Assembly: GCA_963718315.1 (NCBI GenBank)
Contig: CAVQZC010000007.1
Coordinates: forward strand, 1 to 64,000
Reading direction: 5' to 3'
Length of the DNA stretch: 64,000 bases
From: CAVQZC01 sp963718315
Lineage (GTDB): Bacteria > Actinomycetota > Thermoleophilia > Gaiellales > JAICJC01
The notes under the pieces are model-generated. The model searched no databases, had not been told where the DNA came from, and saw nothing but the letters and a program-made list of their open reading frames with translations. Below are positions 33,345 to 42,539 of this stretch, piece by piece (the first letter of the stretch is position 1; every line of letters begins with the position of its first letter). A program made the position numbers and the translations under genes.

Positions 33345-34334
33345 GGCGGGTACCAGCTCGCGGATCACCATGCCGTGATCGGCGGTCGCGTCGTCGACGA
33401 TCGGCCACCGTTCGCGGATGGCGGTCGGCCGGTCGACGGTGATCGTGGCGACCGGGGCCCGCCGGCCGAGCGCCAGCGCACGGTCGCCGTGCGGCTGCTC
33501 ACCGCCCCTGAAGCCCCAGGTGCCGCGAAGCGACGTGGCGCCTGCCGCGCCGCTCTGGCGCAGCGCTTCGACCAGGTGGTAGTGGAGCGGGCGGCCGTCG
33601 CGACATGCGTCACCCGCCGCGTAGACGGTCAGCTTCTCCCACATGTCGGCGCCGGCATCGACGTCGGGCAGGTCGCCCAGGTGGCCGCCGTTGACCTTCA
33701 GCATCGAGACCCGCTCGACCAGGACGTGTGGTTCGGAGATCGCGCGGCAGGCGTCGGCGATCTCGCCGAGCATCGCCTCGAGCGGCCCGAATCCGACCAC
33801 CATCACCGGCACCGCGCGGTTCGCCGAGAGGATCGTCGCTCGCTGCCTGTGGCCGGCGACCGTACCGTCGACACCGAGGTAGGCGACCGCGCCGTGCGCG
33901 CCCGCGGCGCGCATGCCGGCGATCACCGCCTTGGCGGCAGACCCACCGCGGTAGCGGTCGGCGCGACCGCAGATGACGGTCAGCCGGGCCGGGGCTGCGG
34001 GATCGTGCCCGGCGGCCCGGGCTGCCTCGGGCGTCGTCGCCCGCTCGAGTGTCACCAGACCGCGGGTCAGCACCCGCTCCACGGCGGGCAGCAGCTCGCG
34101 AATCCGCGGCTCTGAGTCGACGGCGATCGCGGCGACCGGCTGATTGAGCGTGCCCGCCTCGTGCAGCTCGCTGTGCAGCCGGTGGTGTGCGCCGAACCCC
34201 TCGATGCCGCGGAGCAGGATGCTGGTGTGCACCTCCGCCGCCTGGAACTCGTCGAGCACGCGGCGTGCGGCCAGGCCGTTGCCCGACTCCAGCGTCTCGT
34301 TGAAGAACGCCGTCAGCTTGAGTAAGTCCGGCAT
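33330..34334 (-). CDS. Tandem DUF190 protein
   Basis: A 334-residue protein with two DUF190 (PII-like fold) domains: residues about 6-105 (KLTAFFNETLESGNGLAARR, SILLRGIEGFGAHHRLH) and about 228-334 (KLTVYAAGDACRDGRPLHYH, GATSLRGTWGFRGGEQPHGD). The part between (VICGRADRYRGGSAAKAVIA) is a different domain I do not recognise. DUF190 proteins are usually about 110 residues and are often encoded beside fluoride exporters (CrcB). No crcB gene is present here. It may bind a nucleotide or anion as PII proteins do. Confidence 0.8.
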   Translation of the reverse strand: MPDLLKLTAFFNETLESGNGLAARRVLDEFQAAEVHTSILLRGIEGFGAHHRLHSELHEAGTLNQPVAAIAVDSEPRIRELLPAVERVLTRGLVTLERATTPEAARAAGHDPAAPARLTVICGRADRYRGGSAAKAVIAGMRAAGAHGAVAYLGVDGTVAGHRQRATILSANRAVPVMVVGFGPLEAMLGEIADACRAISEPHVLVERVSMLKVNGGHLGDLPDVDAGADMWEKLTVYAAGDACRDGRPLHYHLVEALRQSGAAGATSLRGTWGFRGGEQPHGDRALALGRRAPVATITVDRPTAIRERWPIVDDATADHGMVIRELVPALVHG

Positions 34335-34340
34335 GGCCTG

Positions 34341-34877
34341 CTACTTGTGGTAAAGCCGGCGCACGTACGTGATGCTGTCCTGGGCCGCCTGCTTGGCGGC
34401 GGGCAGCGCAGGGTGGTCGCCGATCGGCCGACCGCCAACCCGGCGCTCGGTAGCCTCCGTCGTCACCCAATCGCCCGCGGCGCGGCCGAGCTCGCGCGCC
34501 GCCTTGCGGCGCCGGCTGTCGAGCATCCAGATGCCGCCCGCCAGCATCGCCTTCTTCGCCATCGGGCGCTTGCCGAGCGGCAGCCTGGTCAGGGCAACCT
34601 CCGCGATCAGCAGCTGGCCGACCTCGGTCTGGGCCATCTGCCCGATCGAGCCCAGCGCGGAGCGGAACTGCCGCCGGATGTGATGGCGGCGCGCGCGCTG
34701 CGCCGCCTCCAGGGGGCTACCGCCGTCGATGAAGGCGCCCTCGCCCGACGTCGAGTCACGGACGGTGATCCACGCCCGCCAGATCTCGCCGTAGGGCTGC
34801 ACGGCCAACTCCAACCCGCGGCGGTCGAACCACGCCTGGATGTCCTGCAGGTCGCCGGTGGGATCACTCCAACTCAT
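34341..34877 (-). CDS. Uncharacterised protein
   Basis: A 178-residue protein with an intact frame and ATG start (MSWSDPTGDLQDIQAWFDRR). The first 70 residues look like a small alpha/beta domain (GEIWRAWITVRDSTSGEGAF, IDGGSPLEAAQRARRHHIRR); the rest is basic and helical, with a weakly hydrophobic MLAGGIWML. No membrane span is certain. It lies 6 bp upstream of the DUF190 gene on the same strand. The function is unknown. Confidence 0.65.
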   Translation of the reverse strand: MSWSDPTGDLQDIQAWFDRRGLELAVQPYGEIWRAWITVRDSTSGEGAFIDGGSPLEAAQRARRHHIRRQFRSALGSIGQMAQTEVGQLLIAEVALTRLPLGKRPMAKKAMLAGGIWMLDSRRRKAARELGRAAGDWVTTEATERRVGGRPIGDHPALPAAKQAAQDSITYVRRLYHK

Positions 34878-34939
34878 ACGTGCAGACTAGAGCCTCTGGA
34901 GAAGGGAGCACCGGTATGGGCTCCTGTAATGTGGGCCGG

Positions 34940-35860
34940 ATGCCGACCAGCGCCGAGCGATACCGGGCTGCGCGAACCGCCCGCATGCGGGAGCTGACTG
35001 GAGCGCCGGGCTTCCGGCGCAACCGCCTCCTGGCTGCCATTCCAGGCATCGTGATCGGGCTGATCGTGATGGCCGGGCTGCGCTCGATCGGTGTCGGCGC
35101 GGTGGTTGCGCTGGTCGCTGGCGCGGCGGGGCCGCTGATCTACTGGTGGTCGGCCTACCACCGGGCAAGCACCGAGGCACGCGAGTCGGTGATGACTGCA
35201 TGGGCGTCGGAGCACGGATGGACGCACAGCGAGCAAATCGACCCACCGGGTGACATCGCGTTCTGCCGGAACCGGCAGAAGCCTCGTGCCTCGGACGGGT
35301 TCGCCGGGCCCATGTGCGGCCTCGACGGGCTGATCTTCAACTTCACGTATTCGACCTACGAGACCCGCACGCGGACGGTCACCGACGCCAACGGGAACGT
35401 CCGCACCGAGACCTACCAGCAGGAGGTCAAGCACCACCACACGGTGCTCCGGCTGGGGCTGGGGGAGATCCCCGGCATCCCGACGATGCAGCTGTCCCAG
35501 AAACGCTTCGCGATGTTCGACAAGCTGGTGGCGGCCTTCGGTCCGAGCCGCGTGGAGGAGACCGAGAGCTCGGAGTTCAACGACCGCTACCGGCTGCTGG
35601 TGTCGGACAGCGCCGACGAGATCGCGGTCAAGCGGGTGTTCACGCCGGCCCTGATCGTGCAGGTCGTGCAGGGGACGTTCCCGCAGACCACGTTTCAGTT
35701 CGAGGGCTCTGGCATCTCCTTCATCTGGGAGGACACCTACAACGTCGAGGAGCTCGAGGAGGTCGAGCAGCGGGTGGCTGCTGTCACTCCGCTGACGACC
35801 GCGCTTCGCAAGGCGATCCAGCCGCTTCAGGGGCAGGCCCAGGCTGTGTCTAACCCTTAA
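34940..35860 (+). CDS. DUF3137-like membrane protein
   Basis: A 306-residue protein with two closely spaced membrane helices near the N-terminus (LLAAIPGIVIGLIVMAGL, VGAVVALVAGAAGPLIYWW) and a cytosolic domain (FNFTYSTYETRTRTVTDANG, FNDRYRLLVSDSADEIAVKR, FTPALIVQVVQGTFPQTTFQ). The order helix pair, then 'F..RY.V...D' block resembles DUF3137. ATG at 34940 is chosen over 34880 because it begins the conserved part. The frame is intact; the function is unknown. It converges on the HTH-CheW gene with a short overlap. Confidence 0.7.
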   Translation: MPTSAERYRAARTARMRELTGAPGFRRNRLLAAIPGIVIGLIVMAGLRSIGVGAVVALVAGAAGPLIYWWSAYHRASTEARESVMTAWASEHGWTHSEQIDPPGDIAFCRNRQKPRASDGFAGPMCGLDGLIFNFTYSTYETRTRTVTDANGNVRTETYQQEVKHHHTVLRLGLGEIPGIPTMQLSQKRFAMFDKLVAAFGPSRVEETESSEFNDRYRLLVSDSADEIAVKRVFTPALIVQVVQGTFPQTTFQFEGSGISFIWEDTYNVEELEEVEQRVAAVTPLTTALRKAIQPLQGQAQAVSNP

Positions 35861-36491
35861 GAACTGGTGAGCCTGGGATGAGACGGGCGGGGTCGAGGAC
35901 TGTGACGAGCTCGTCACCGAGCAGCACCATCGCGACGACCGCCGGCGGCGATCCGAGCATGGCTGGGGGCGGCTGGAGCGCGCCCTGCGCGGGGGACTCC
36001 AGGCCGACGAGCCGGTCTACGGCCAGCGCGTAGGCACCCTCGGAGTCGGTGAGCAGGATCAGGGCCGTCGGCTCTGTGACGGCGCCGACTCCCATGCGCG
36101 CGATCGGATCGAGCACCGTGACCAGCCTGCCGCCGATCGCCACCAGGCCGAGGACTCCGGCGGGTGCGCGCGGCAGCTGGCTCGGAGGCCTCCAGCGCAC
36201 GACCGACCCGACTGCCGCGACCGGCAGCCCGAATCGGCCGCTCCCTGCCTCGACCAGCAGCAGCTGACCGTCGACGGTGGGCGCGGTTGCCGCCTGGTCC
36301 GGCGCCGCGAGCTCGTAGCGAAGCTCGAGCCCGCAGGCCTCGACCAGGCGGGCGAGCGTGGCGTGTCCGGGCGACTGGCGGCCGGCCTCGATCCGGGCGA
36401 CGGCAGGCTGAGACGTCCCGGCCCGGCGGGCCAGCTCGCGCTGGCTGATGCCGGCGCGACGACGGGCCTCGCGGACGACGGAAGCGGCCAT
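35850..36491 (-). CDS. HTH (XRE) - CheW-like fusion protein
   Basis: A 213-residue protein. Residues 1-60 form an XRE helix-turn-helix (REARRRAGISQRELARRAGT, SQPAVARIEAGRQSPGHATL). Residues about 72-210 form a CheW-like domain (LLLVEAGSGRFGLPVAAVGS, VLGLVAIGGRLVTVLDPIAR, VLLGDELVTVLDPARL). CheW domains normally couple chemoreceptors to CheA, yet no chemotaxis gene lies nearby. The ATG at 36491 is the start that begins the HTH; a perfect palindrome sits 10 bp before it, so autoregulation is likely. CheW-type domains may here sense or dimerise. Confidence 0.85.
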   Translation of the reverse strand: MAASVVREARRRAGISQRELARRAGTSQPAVARIEAGRQSPGHATLARLVEACGLELRYELAAPDQAATAPTVDGQLLLVEAGSGRFGLPVAAVGSVVRWRPPSQLPRAPAGVLGLVAIGGRLVTVLDPIARMGVGAVTEPTALILLTDSEGAYALAVDRLVGLESPAQGALQPPPAMLGSPPAVVAMVLLGDELVTVLDPARLIPGSPVLKG

Positions 36492-36500
36492 TTCGGTGAC

Positions 36501-36518
36501 GATACCAGATGTGGTATC
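36501..36518. promoter_or_regulatory. Operator palindrome before the HTH-CheW gene
   Basis: GATACCA-GATG-TGGTATC, perfect 7-bp arms with a 4-bp spacer, located 10-27 bp upstream of the HTH-CheW start codon, overlapping where the ribosome site or promoter would be. Most simply it is the binding site of that protein's own HTH domain. Confidence 0.6.
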
Positions 36519-36699
36519 GCCCCGCCGGGCCTTCGCTCGACCTGTCACGAGCTCCGCACAGAACCCAAATGGCAGCGAGGCACGCGCCAAGTGGCAGCCG
36601 GTCGAATGTAACGCCGAGAATGCCGGAATCTCGCTGATTGCAGGCGTTCTTTCGCACTCAGCCACCAACGCCGTCCGACGCCGTTCCTACGATGTGGTC

Positions 36700-36924
36700 A
36701 TGAGTCGACGCAAGGAAACGCTGGCGACCGCTATTGACCTGCGACTCGCCGACCTGTGGGCCGAGGTGTTCGAGATCGATCCGGCGACGATCGATCACGA
36801 GCTGCTGGGCTGGTTCCTGCGCGCCGCCTACGGCCAGGGCTACACCGACGCCCTCCGCGAGAGCAAGCGCGGGCAGCTGTGCCTCGACTTGGGGTACGCG
36901 GTGCCGGACACCCCGGCGGCGTAG
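36700..36924 (+). CDS. Small acidic protein, unknown
   Basis: A 74-residue protein beginning MSRRKETLATAIDLRLADLW, with helical VFEIDPATIDHELLGWFLRA and QGYTDALRESKRGQLCLDLG. No motif is recognised. The start at 36700 follows an in-frame extension that looks noncoding. It is transcribed towards the cytochrome c maturation genes 53 bp away and away from the HTH-CheW gene. Confidence 0.6.
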   Translation: MSRRKETLATAIDLRLADLWAEVFEIDPATIDHELLGWFLRAAYGQGYTDALRESKRGQLCLDLGYAVPDTPAA

Positions 36925-36977
36925 TCCGGGGCCCTCGTAGGCCTTCCGAGGCGTGATGCTGCCGCTACGGAGGCGGG

Positions 36978-37424
36978 ATGGCGGGTGGTAATCTGGCCGC
37001 GATGTCAGGCGGCCCGCGAATCGTCATCGCTGTGTCAATCGCGGCGCTGCTGGCCGTGTTCCTCGCCTACGAGGCGATCCACGGCTCCGGCCAGCTGCTC
37101 GTCTCGGTCGCACAGCTGCGTTCGGACAAGGATGGCGCAGCCGCAAAGACCGTTGACCTGACGGGAACGGCGGTCCGCTGTATCGGCGGGGCATGCTCCG
37201 ACGAGCAGGCACCGTTCACGTTCGTGGTCAAGGACGACGGCTCGAACGTGACGATCCCGGTGCGCTACCCCTCGGGCTCGGTGCCCGACGCCTTCGCCAA
37301 CGGCAGGCACGTGATCATCACCGGCAAGATGAAGAACGGCACCTTCGTCGCCGAGCCCGACTCGCTGATCACGAAGTGCCCGAGCAAGTACACCAGCGGG
37401 CCACCCTCCGGCCAGGGGGCCTGA
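36978..37424 (+). CDS. ccmE: Cytochrome c maturation heme chaperone CcmE, cysteine type
   Basis: A 148-residue protein with an N-terminal membrane anchor (IVIAVSIAALLAVFLAYEAI) and an OB-fold that holds heme on its way to apocytochrome c. The OB-fold strands include VDLTGTAVRCIGGACSD, FVVKDDGSNVTIPVRYPSG and RHVIITGKMKNGTFVAEPDS. The heme attachment motif is CPSKY (CxxxY), the variant that replaces the classical HxxxY. ATG at 36978 follows CGGAGG; 37002 is an alternative start. It is followed directly by ccmF. Confidence 0.88.
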   Translation: MAGGNLAAMSGGPRIVIAVSIAALLAVFLAYEAIHGSGQLLVSVAQLRSDKDGAAAKTVDLTGTAVRCIGGACSDEQAPFTFVVKDDGSNVTIPVRYPSGSVPDAFANGRHVIITGKMKNGTFVAEPDSLITKCPSKYTSGPPSGQGA

Positions 37425-37425
37425 T

Positions 37426-39440
37426 CTGGCCACCATCGGCAGCGCTGCGCTGCTACCTGGTCGTAGCGCTCGCGATCTACGCGACCGGGGCGGCGGCGGT
37501 GGCCGGCCGGACACGCGACCGGCGCCTGATGCGGAGCGCCGGCAACGCCGTCTACGCGGCCTTCGGGGCGACGCTGGTGGCGGTGCTGATGCTGCTGATC
37601 GCGCTCGAGCGCCACGACTTCTCGATCATGGTCGTGTACCAGCACACGACCCGGCAGCTGCCCCCTCCAGTACCAGCTGACGGCGATGTGGGCGAGCCAG
37701 GAAGGCTCCCTGCTTCTGTGGCTGACGGTGCTGACCGGCGCCTCCAGCCTGGTCGTGTACCAGAACCGCCACCGCAACCGCGAGCTGATGCCCTGGGTGA
37801 CCGCGGTGCTGGGCGGGATCATGATCTTCTTCTCGGTGATGGCGGCGTTTGTGTCGTCGCCGTTTGCGAGCTACCCGGGCACGCCGCCGCAGCAACGGCG
37901 CCGGGCTCGACCCGGCGCTGCAGAACCCCTACATGGTCGTCCATCCGCCGATCCTGTACATGGGCTACGTGACCCTGTCGGTGCCGTTTGCGTTCGCAAT
38001 GGCGGCCCTGATCGCCGGCCGCACGGACGCCCGCTGGCTGGCCTCGGTGCGCCGCTGGACGCTCTTCGCCTGGATGTGTCTGGGCGTCGGCATGCTGATC
38101 GGCGCCCACTGGGCATACGTCGAGATCGGGTGGGGCGGCTACTGGGCCTGGGATCCGGTCGAGAACGCCGCGCTGCTGCCGTGGCTGGCAAGCACGGCGT
38201 TCCTGCATTCGGTGATGGTGCAGGAGAAGAAGGGGATGCTGAAGGTATGGAACGTGGTGCTCGTCAGCACCGCCTTCGCGCTGTCGCTGTTCGGCACGTT
38301 CCTCACACGCAGCGGGGTCGTCAACTCGGTGCACTCGTTCACCCAGTCCAACGTCGGGCCGTTCCTGCTCGGGTTCCTGGCCGTGGCGGTCGCCTTCGCG
38401 GTGACGTTGATCATCTGGCGGCTGCCGCTGCTGCGAAGCGAGCACCGGATGGAGTCGGTGATCTCGCGCGAGGCCACGTTCCTGTTCAACAACCTCCTGC
38501 TGCTGGCGCTGGCGTTCGCGATCCTGTGGGGCGTCGTCTTCCCGATCCTCTCGCAGGCGGTCGAGGGCATCCGCTCGACCGTCTCGGTGCCCTACTACAA
38601 CTTCTTCCTGGTCGCGTTCGGGCTGCCGCTGCTGGCGCTGACCGGCATCGGCCCGCTGATCGCGTGGCGGCGGGCGAGTCCCGGCAGCCTCTGGCGCACC
38701 TTCCGCTGGCCGATGATCTCGGCAGTCGCCGGCGGTGGGGTGCTTGCCCTGCTCGGCGCCGGCACGAATCCGGCCGCCCTTGCCGCGTTCACGCTCTGCA
38801 TCTTCGTGGCGATCACGATCGGCCTCGAGTTCGCCCGCGGCACGTCCGCCCGGCGGGCGATCGCCGGCGGCTCCTGGCCCCGCGCGCTGTTCGACCTGGT
38901 GGGACGGAACCGCCGCCGCTACGGCGGCTACGTCGTCCACCTGGCGGTGGTGCTGCTGGTGGTCGGGATTGCGGCGTCGGGCGGCTACACGAGCGTGGTC
39001 GAGCAGACCGCTGCACCGCGGCGACTCGCTCAGCATCGACGGCAACAAGGTGACCTACGCCGGGCTGATCCAGACGAAGCAGCAGAACTCGACACACGGT
39101 CTCCGCGCGCCTCGTGGTGACCAAGAACGGGCAACAGCAGGGCGTCCTCGAGCCGGGCCGTCGCGTGTACACCGACGTGCAGGCCGGCCAGCAGGTGACC
39201 AACGAGGTCGACATCCACACCAACTACCTCGACGGCACCGACATCTACGGCATCCTCGAGGGCATCTCGCCCAACGGCAGCTCGGTGGCGGTCAAGGTGC
39301 TCGTGAACCCGCTGGTCTCCCTGATCTGGCTGGCGGGCGTGGTGTTCGTGATCGGCGCGGCGATCACCCTCTGGCCCGATCCGCGGGAGGCGCGCCAGCT
39401 CGCCCGCCGCTACGCGACCGCCCTCGCCCGCGAGGCATGA
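37426..39440 (+). CDS. ccmF: Cytochrome c heme lyase subunit CcmF (frame-broken)
   Basis: About 670 residues with many membrane helices. The tryptophan-rich WWD motif GGYWAWDPVENAALLPWL that binds heme is intact, as are HPPILYMGYVTLSVPFAFAM and GTFLTRSGVVNSVHSF. The C-terminal periplasmic part (RRVYTDVQAGQQVTNEVDIH) and last helix follow. Frame changes are required near 37470, 37675, 37895, 39015 and 39110; the intact middle spans 37900-39000. With CcmE and a CcmI-like protein it forms a System I remnant. Thioreduction genes (ccmG/H) are not in the window. The start codon is uncertain (CTG at 37426 or a lost ATG). Confidence 0.85.
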
Positions 39441-39721
39441 TCGCCGCCATCGTGGTGGCGCTGGTCGTGGCCGGCGCCGTGCTTCTGGTCGCCTGGCCGT
39501 TCGTTTCTCCCGCCCGTGAGCTGCCGGAGGAGGCGCTGTCGGCGACCGACCGCCGCCGCCTGGAGCTGTTCGAGCAGCGCGACGCCGCGTATGCCGGCCT
39601 CCGTGACCTGGAGCAGGACCACCGCACCGGAAAGGTCGGAGACGACGACTACGAGCAGGAGCGGAAGCGGCTGCGGGCAGAGGCCGCAGCGGCTCTCCGG
39701 GAACTCGATCGGCTACAGTGA
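39437..39721 (+). CDS. CcmI-like N-terminal domain protein
   Basis: A 94-residue protein with an N-terminal membrane helix (IAAIVVALVVAGAVLLVAWP) and a charged coiled-coil tail (QRDAAYAGLRDLEQDHRTGK, YEQERKRLRAEAAAALRELD). This arrangement matches the first domain of CcmI/CycH, which helps present apocytochrome c to the heme lyase. The TPR domain of full-length CcmI is missing. It overlaps the ccmF stop by 4 bp and is followed within 25 bp by pspA. Confidence 0.75.
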   Translation: MIAAIVVALVVAGAVLLVAWPFVSPARELPEEALSATDRRRLELFEQRDAAYAGLRDLEQDHRTGKVGDDDYEQERKRLRAEAAAALRELDRLQ

Positions 39722-39744
39722 ACACTCCTTAACAGGGAGGGTTC

Positions 39745-40573
39745 ATGGGCCTGTGGTCCCGCTTCACGAACATCTTCAAAGCCAAGGCGAGCAGGGCGCT
39801 CGACAAGGCTGAGAACCCGTCAGAGACGCTCGACTACAGCTACAACCGCCAGCTGGAGACGCTCCAGAAGGTCAAGCGCGGCGTGGCCGACGTGGTCACG
39901 GCCAAGAAGCGGCTGCGAGCTTCAGACCGCCAAGCTGGAGCAGACCGTTGTCAAGCTCGACAGCCAGGCCCGGCAGGCGATGGCCGCCAACCGTGAGGAT
40001 CTCGCCCGGACCGCACTCGAGCGCAAGACGGTGGTGCAGCAGCAGCTGCAGGGGCTCGACCAGCAGATCGCCGACCTCAGTGCCCAGCAGGAGCAGCTGA
40101 TCAGCCAGCAGCAGGCGCTCTCCACACGCATCGAGACGTTCCGCACCCAGAAAGAGGTCATCAAGGCGCAGTACTCCGCCGCCGAGGCGCAGGTGCGCAT
40201 CAGCGAGGCGACGTCGGGCCTGTCCAACCAGCTCTCGGACATGGGCAACGCGGTGCAGCGCGCGCAGGACAAGACCGAGCAGCTGCAGGCGCGAGCGGCC
40301 GCGATGGACGAGCTGGTCTCCTCCGGCGCGATCGACGACCTGTCCGCGCCCGGCTCCAACGAGCTCGACCGCCAGATCGCTGCGATCTCGGCCGGCAACC
40401 AGGTGGACGCCGAGATGGAGCGACTGCGCCTCGAGCTCGAGTCAGGCAACTCCGCCGGCGAGCTCTCGGCCGGCGAGCCCGCCGCCGAGCCCGCGGCGAG
40501 CCAGGCACCGGCACAGCCTCAGCCCGAGCCTGCCCGCGAGGGCGGCGAGTCGGGTGACGGCTCCAGTTCGTAG
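39745..40573 (+). CDS. pspA: PspA/IM30-family membrane stress protein (one frameshift)
   Basis: About 275 residues, mostly long coiled coil. The start MGLWSRFTNIFKAKASRALD is the amphipathic helix and first segment typical of PspA. After a break near 39915-39960, the coil continues (LEQTVVKLDSQARQAMAANR, QQQLQGLDQQIADLSAQQEQ, TQKEVIKAQYSAAEAQVRIS) and ends in an Ala/Pro/Glu-rich tail (GEPAAEPAASQAPAQPQPEP). PspA binds stressed membranes and preserves the proton gradient. The ribosome site AGGGAGGG precedes the ATG. The disordered tail is longer than usual. Confidence 0.85.
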
Positions 40574-40587
40574 CGGAACCTGGCGAC

Positions 40588-40601
40588 CGAACATACGTTC
40601 G
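40588..40601. promoter_or_regulatory. LexA (SOS) box with overlapping promoter
   Basis: CGAACATACGTTCG, a perfect palindrome of the CGAAC-N4-GTTCG form recognised by LexA in actinobacteria and Bacillus. A -10-like TATACT follows at 40603-40608, and the radical SAM gene begins at 40615. LexA binding here would block transcription until DNA damage. Confidence 0.85.
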
Positions 40602-40614
40602 CTATACTGCCGCC

Positions 40615-41555
40615 ATGGATGGGGAGTTCCGGTGGCGGGTGGCAGGGGAGGAGAGCGACCAGCTGGCGCTGTTCTCGCCTGAGCATCGCGAGCTGGCCAA
40701 GGTCGAGTACCTGCCGGTGCACGCGCGCCGGATCGTGAACCCGCGTGCCCGCGCAGTCGCGGATGCCGTTCCGGTTCACGATCAACGCCTACCGCGGCTG
40801 TCGGCACGCCTGCGTCGTACTGCTTCGCGCGCCCGACCCACACCTACCTGGGCATGAACGCGGGCGAGGACTTCGAGCGACGGATCGTCGTCAAGGTGAA
40901 TGCGGTCGAGAAGCTGCGGCAGGAGCTGGCCAACCCCAAGTGGAGCGGCGACTCTGATCGCGATGGGGACGAACACCGATCCCTACCAGCCGGCCGAGGG
41001 CCGATACCGGCTGACCCGCGGGCATCATCGAGGTGCTGTCCGCGGCCGGCAACCCGTTTTCGATCCTGACGAAGTCGACGATGATCCAGCGCGACATCGA
41101 CCTGCTGGCCGACGCCGCTCGGCGCACGGCTGGCGCAGGTCAGCTTCTCGATCGGCACCGTCGACCGCGAGGTGTGGCGCTCGACCGAGCCCGGCACTCC
41201 GTCGCCGCAGTCACGGCTCGAGGCGGTTGCGGTGATGCGCGACGCCGGCATCGCCTGCGACGTGCTGGTGGCGCCGATCCTGCCCGGTATCTCGGACAGC
41301 CCCGAGCAGCTGGCCGCGGTCGCCCGGGCGTGTGCCTGGAGGCGGGCGCGCGGTCACGTGACGCCGATCGTGCTGCACCTGCGGCCGGGCGTCCGCGAGG
41401 AGTACATGGGCTGGCTGACCGAGGCGCGGCCCGACTTGCTGGAGGAGTACGAGCGGCGCTACGGCAAGGGCGCGTATCTGCCGACGCTGGAGAACCGCCG
41501 GATCGCCGCCATGGTGCGCGAGCACTTCGTCGCCGCACAGCAGCGCGCAGCCTGA
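40615..41555 (+). CDS. Radical SAM protein (Rv2578c/SplB-like), heavily frame-broken, LexA-controlled
   Basis: About 310 residues. The N-terminus MDGEFRWRVAGEESDQLALF leads to FRFTINAYRGCRHAC, the start of the radical SAM CxxxCxxC cluster, whose last cysteine follows after a frame change. Further pieces are FARPTHTYLGMNAGEDFERR-type residues, NPFSILTKSTMIQRDIDLLA, FSIGTVDREVWRSTEPGTPS, ACDVLVAPILPGISDSPEQL and LEEYERRYGKGAYLPTLENR. This is the order of the Rv2578c/spore-photoproduct-lyase-like group. At least five indels are implied. The LexA box before it supports a role in DNA-damage response. The substrate is unknown. Confidence 0.8.
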
Positions 41556-41571
41556 AGCAAGGTGGGCTGGA

Positions 41572-42123
41572 CTAGCGGTTGAGCAGGTGGATGTCCGGCA
41601 GGTTGCGGAAGCGCTGGCGGTAGTCGAAGCCGTAGCCGACCACGAACTCGTCCGACGAGGTGAAGCCGACGTAGCGGGGTGTGACGTCGGTCAGTCGCCG
41701 GTAGGGGCGGTCGAGCAGGGTGCACACCTCGACCGACGCAGCGCCGCGAAAGCGCAGCGTCTTGTAGAGGTAGTTCAGCGTCAGGCCGGTATCGACGACG
41801 TCCTCGACGATCAGCACGTCCTGGTCGCGGATGGGGCGGTCGATGTCCTTCAGCAGCCGGATCCGGCCGGACGAGGCGGTCGAGGCGCCGCGGTACGCGG
41901 AGATCGCCATGAACTCGTGCCGATGGTGGATGGGGATGGCGCGGGACAGGTCGGCAAGAAAGATCGTTGCCCCCTTGAGCACCGTCAGCAGCACCAGGTC
42001 GCGGCCGTGGTAGTCGCGCCCGATCTGGATGCCCAGCTCTTTCACGCGCTCGGCGATGATGTCCCGGTGGAGGTAGACCTCACCGGGCTCTGGGATCGGC
42101 GGCGGCTCCACCGCCAGGCTCAC
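41572..42123 (-). CDS. hpt: Hypoxanthine phosphoribosyltransferase
   Basis: A 183-residue purine salvage enzyme that makes IMP or GMP from hypoxanthine or guanine and PRPP. The PRPP-binding loop is VLIVEDVVDTGLTLNYL; other family blocks are LLTVLKGATIFLADLSRAI, a substrate-loop region FMAISAYRGASTASSG and VVGYGFDYRQRFRNLPDIHL. GTG at 42123 overlaps the stop of the upstream nuclease-like gene by 4 bp. The frame is intact. Confidence 0.93.
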   Translation of the reverse strand: MSLAVEPPPIPEPGEVYLHRDIIAERVKELGIQIGRDYHGRDLVLLTVLKGATIFLADLSRAIPIHHRHEFMAISAYRGASTASSGRIRLLKDIDRPIRDQDVLIVEDVVDTGLTLNYLYKTLRFRGAASVEVCTLLDRPYRRLTDVTPRYVGFTSSDEFVVGYGFDYRQRFRNLPDIHLLNR

Positions 42124-42485
42124 GATGCCTCGCCGAGCTCGTACTTCTCCGCCAGGGCCTCGACGTCGCGGCGATAGAACAGCTTGACGCGCACCTCCGG
42201 ATGGAGCTCACGGAGCTTGCGCATCTTGCGGTTCTTCTTGGTCACCAGCGACTGCTTCATGGTGGTGATCTCGAGGTACAGATCCTGGTCGGGGAGGTAG
42301 AAGTCCGGCGTGAAGGCCTCCAGCGTGTTGCCTGCAGCGTCCACCTCGAGGGTGAACGTGCGCGGCTCGTAATCCCACGGGATTCCGTGGAAATCGAGGA
42401 TCTGGGCGCACTCAAGCTCGGCGTCATTCGCAAACGCCGGCGGCTCCGACCCCGTGAACGCGTGGAACGTAAGCTGATCGCGCAT
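42120..42485 (-). CDS. Small PD-(D/E)xK nuclease-like protein
   Basis: A 121-residue protein with the order expected of a VSR-type PD-(D/E)xK core: an N-terminal Glu in DAELECAQILDFHGIPWDYE, then FTPDFYLPDQDLYLEITTMK (Asp...Glu-x-Thr/Lys region), then VRVKLFYRRDVEALAEK. The lysine of the motif is not in the classic place, so cleavage activity is uncertain. It overlaps hpt by 4 bp, hence coupled translation. I recall a similar gene before hpt in other actinobacteria, but the function is not known to me. Confidence 0.7.
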   Translation of the reverse strand: MRDQLTFHAFTGSEPPAFANDAELECAQILDFHGIPWDYEPRTFTLEVDAAGNTLEAFTPDFYLPDQDLYLEITTMKQSLVTKKNRKMRKLRELHPEVRVKLFYRRDVEALAEKYELGEAS

Positions 42486-42539
42486 TCCGCTTAGAAAGTG
42501 TACTTCGCGGCCCGGACGCCCCCGTTATGATCGCGCCCG

